NCBI GenBank assembly: GCA_028281425.1
Contig: JANQJX010000116.1
Coordinates: 1-6,194 of the forward strand
DNA length: 6,194 nt
Direction: 5' to 3'
From: Simkania sp.
Lineage (GTDB): Bacteria; Chlamydiota; Chlamydiia; Chlamydiales; Simkaniaceae
Below, in pieces: positions 5,479 to 6,194 of this stretch. The notes beneath the pieces were generated by a model. It ran no database searches. It saw nothing but the letters and a program-made list of their open reading frames with translations, and was not told the origin of the DNA. The position numbers and the translations under genes were made by a program. How positions within the stretch are numbered: the stretch's first letter is position 1; every line of letters starts with the position of its first letter.

Positions 5479-5658
5479 TTAAGCAACTAAACATGATTCC
5501 TCTTCATTTTCCTTAGTTTCCATTCCTGGATATCAACGCTTAAAAATTTGTTTAAGATCACCGTTTAATACTTTCATCCTGATCTGAAGCAACATATGCG
5601 CTCCTTTTCTAGTCCATCTCATCTGCTGCTTTTTCACCATCTTCTTGTTCACAACCTC
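5479..5658 (-). pseudogene. Transposase C-terminal relic with internal stop
   Basis: About 59 codons in one minus-strand frame read as a transposase C-terminus: EVVNKKMVKKQQMRWTRKG, then GAHMLLQIRMKVLNGDLKQ, then IFKR, a stop, and YPGMETKENEEESCLVA. The combination KKQQMRW...GAHxLLQxR...LNGDL...RWYPG is familiar from annotated insertion-sequence transposases. I cannot name the IS family with confidence. The stop (TGA, plus-strand 5533-5535) sits where these proteins have Trp before YPG, so TGG to TGA is the likely mutation. The rest of the transposase, expected at higher coordinates, is missing and replaced by the ankyrin gene. Homology begins within a few bases of that gene's stop codon. No terminal inverted repeat or target duplication could be assigned. 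The remaining bases 5434-5478 show nothing further. Confidence 0.75.
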
Positions 5659-5659
5659 A

Positions 5660-6194
5660 TTATTCGGGTTCTTTTTTTTCATCTTTTTCGTCGTTATTAT
5701 CATTGTTATTGTTTTGTTTGGGATTCATTAACAAATTGAGTAAATTTGTAGCCTGGATCAGGCTTGTTTGTGGATCCCTTCTAAAATATGCTTGTTGTAA
5801 CTTGGAATAAGTGTCATATACTTGTAAAAACTTATTAATAGACTCAATATTGATCTTTTTTTCTTGTTCTTTAGCAAATTGAATTATTAGTTCTGTACAT
5901 TTTTTGTTTCCTCTCTTAGCAGCGATTTCTGCTAACTTTTGATTAATTTCTGCTCCGTTTTTAAGAAGTAGTTCTAAACACTTCTCATGCCCCCCATATG
6001 CAGCAGCCGAAACGGGAGTGTATCCTCCTTTATTTGGCTGATTGACGGTTTCTTTTCCGCCATTTTCTAGGAGAAGCTTCAAACACTCCGTGTTGCCCTT
6101 TTGTGCGGCAATATATACGGGAGTAACTCCGTCCTGATCAGGCTGATTCATCGACTTTTCTCCGCCATTTTCTAGGAGAAGCTTCAAACACTCC
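5660..6194 (-). CDS. Ankyrin-repeat protein, C-terminal part (5' end beyond the window)
   Basis: The frame is open through the right edge, so only the last 177 or so codons are present. The reading before the leucine-rich start (GluCysLeuLysLeuLeu) matches the next repeat copy, so the TTG at 6187 is internal, not a start. Two clear ankyrin units are visible, with TPVYIAAQKGNTECLKLLLE and TPVSAAAYGGHEKCLELLLK, each preceded by an NGG..xxNQP hairpin turn. The unit length is 35 residues, two longer than the usual 33. A third, shortened unit (INQKLAEIAAKRGNKKCTEL) caps the array. After it come a helical segment and a low-complexity tail rich in Asn, Asp, Glu and Lys ending KKEPE. Ankyrin arrays mediate protein-protein binding; in host-associated bacteria they are often secreted effectors, which is an inference here. 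The stop codon abuts a transposase relic. Confidence 0.85.
   Translation of the reverse strand, partial: ECLKLLLENGGEKSMNQPDQDGVTPVYIAAQKGNTECLKLLLENGGKETVNQPNKGGYTPVSAAAYGGHEKCLELLLKNGAEINQKLAEIAAKRGNKKCTELIIQFAKEQEKKINIESINKFLQVYDTYSKLQQAYFRRDPQTSLIQATNLLNLLMNPKQNNNNDNNDEKDEKKEPE
6056..6194 (-). repeat. Near-identical tandem DNA repeat of the ankyrin units (105-nt period)
   Basis: The 34 bases at 6056-6089 recur exactly at 6161-6194, a 105-nt (35-codon) spacing, and the second copy may continue past the edge. Identity at the nucleotide level, including silent positions, indicates recent duplication or gene conversion of ankyrin units rather than only protein-level similarity. The unit between them (6090-6160) is less conserved against the next one. 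Confidence 0.8.

Noticed and set aside
1..6194. CRISPR array, tRNA, rRNA or riboswitch
   Set aside because: No regularly spaced direct repeats with unique spacers, no tRNA cloverleaf or CCA-type end, and no rRNA-like conserved stretch was seen on reading both strands; short or divergent RNAs could still be missed.

Overview
The window is AT-rich and carries four intact genes, one gene cut by the right-hand edge, and several decayed fragments. It most likely comes from an environmental (amoeba- or arthropod-associated) member of the Chlamydiota. Three observations point there. The MurA and IspF proteins read, from memory, like the chlamydial versions: MurA has IEAASFGMAA, GGFSV.NGIEF and HPGF.TDWQQPF, and IspF has GIGQDSHRFL, SDGDV.FHAICNA and HVPILGG. 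MurA lies beside non-canonical neighbours. The window also ends in an ankyrin-repeat protein of the kind abundant in host-associated chlamydiae. No database search was possible, so the phylum call is an inference.

Layout. Positions 1-1001 hold no firm gene. There is a possible small proline-rich ORF (209-448, +), a frameshifted minus-strand relic partly reminiscent of a polymorphic-toxin C-terminus (359-719), and a compact array of four hairpins with T-tracts on both sides (823-945). Next comes epmB (1002-1994, -), with a C10 homopolymer near its 5' end. The gap 1995-2417 has no intact gene but contains gene-like debris on the plus strand. murA (2418-3806, -) overlaps the 3' end of an ATP-grasp ligase gene (3770-4861, -) by 37 nt. 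Only 29 nt separate that gene from the divergent ispF (4891-5373, +), whose promoter has near-consensus boxes and should give an almost or fully leaderless mRNA. A decayed transposase C-terminus (5479-5658, -) follows, directly against the stop codon of the ankyrin gene (5660 to the window edge, -).

How the genes relate. murA makes the first committed peptidoglycan precursor. The overlapping ATP-grasp gene is probably co-translated with it and may add an amide or peptide bond in the same or a related pathway, but its substrate is unknown. ispF belongs to the MEP isoprenoid pathway, which also supplies the undecaprenyl carrier used for peptidoglycan. epmB modifies EF-P and is unlinked in function. 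The flanks show genome erosion and mobile or accessory DNA: a transposase stub, toxin-like remnants and near-identical ankyrin repeats.
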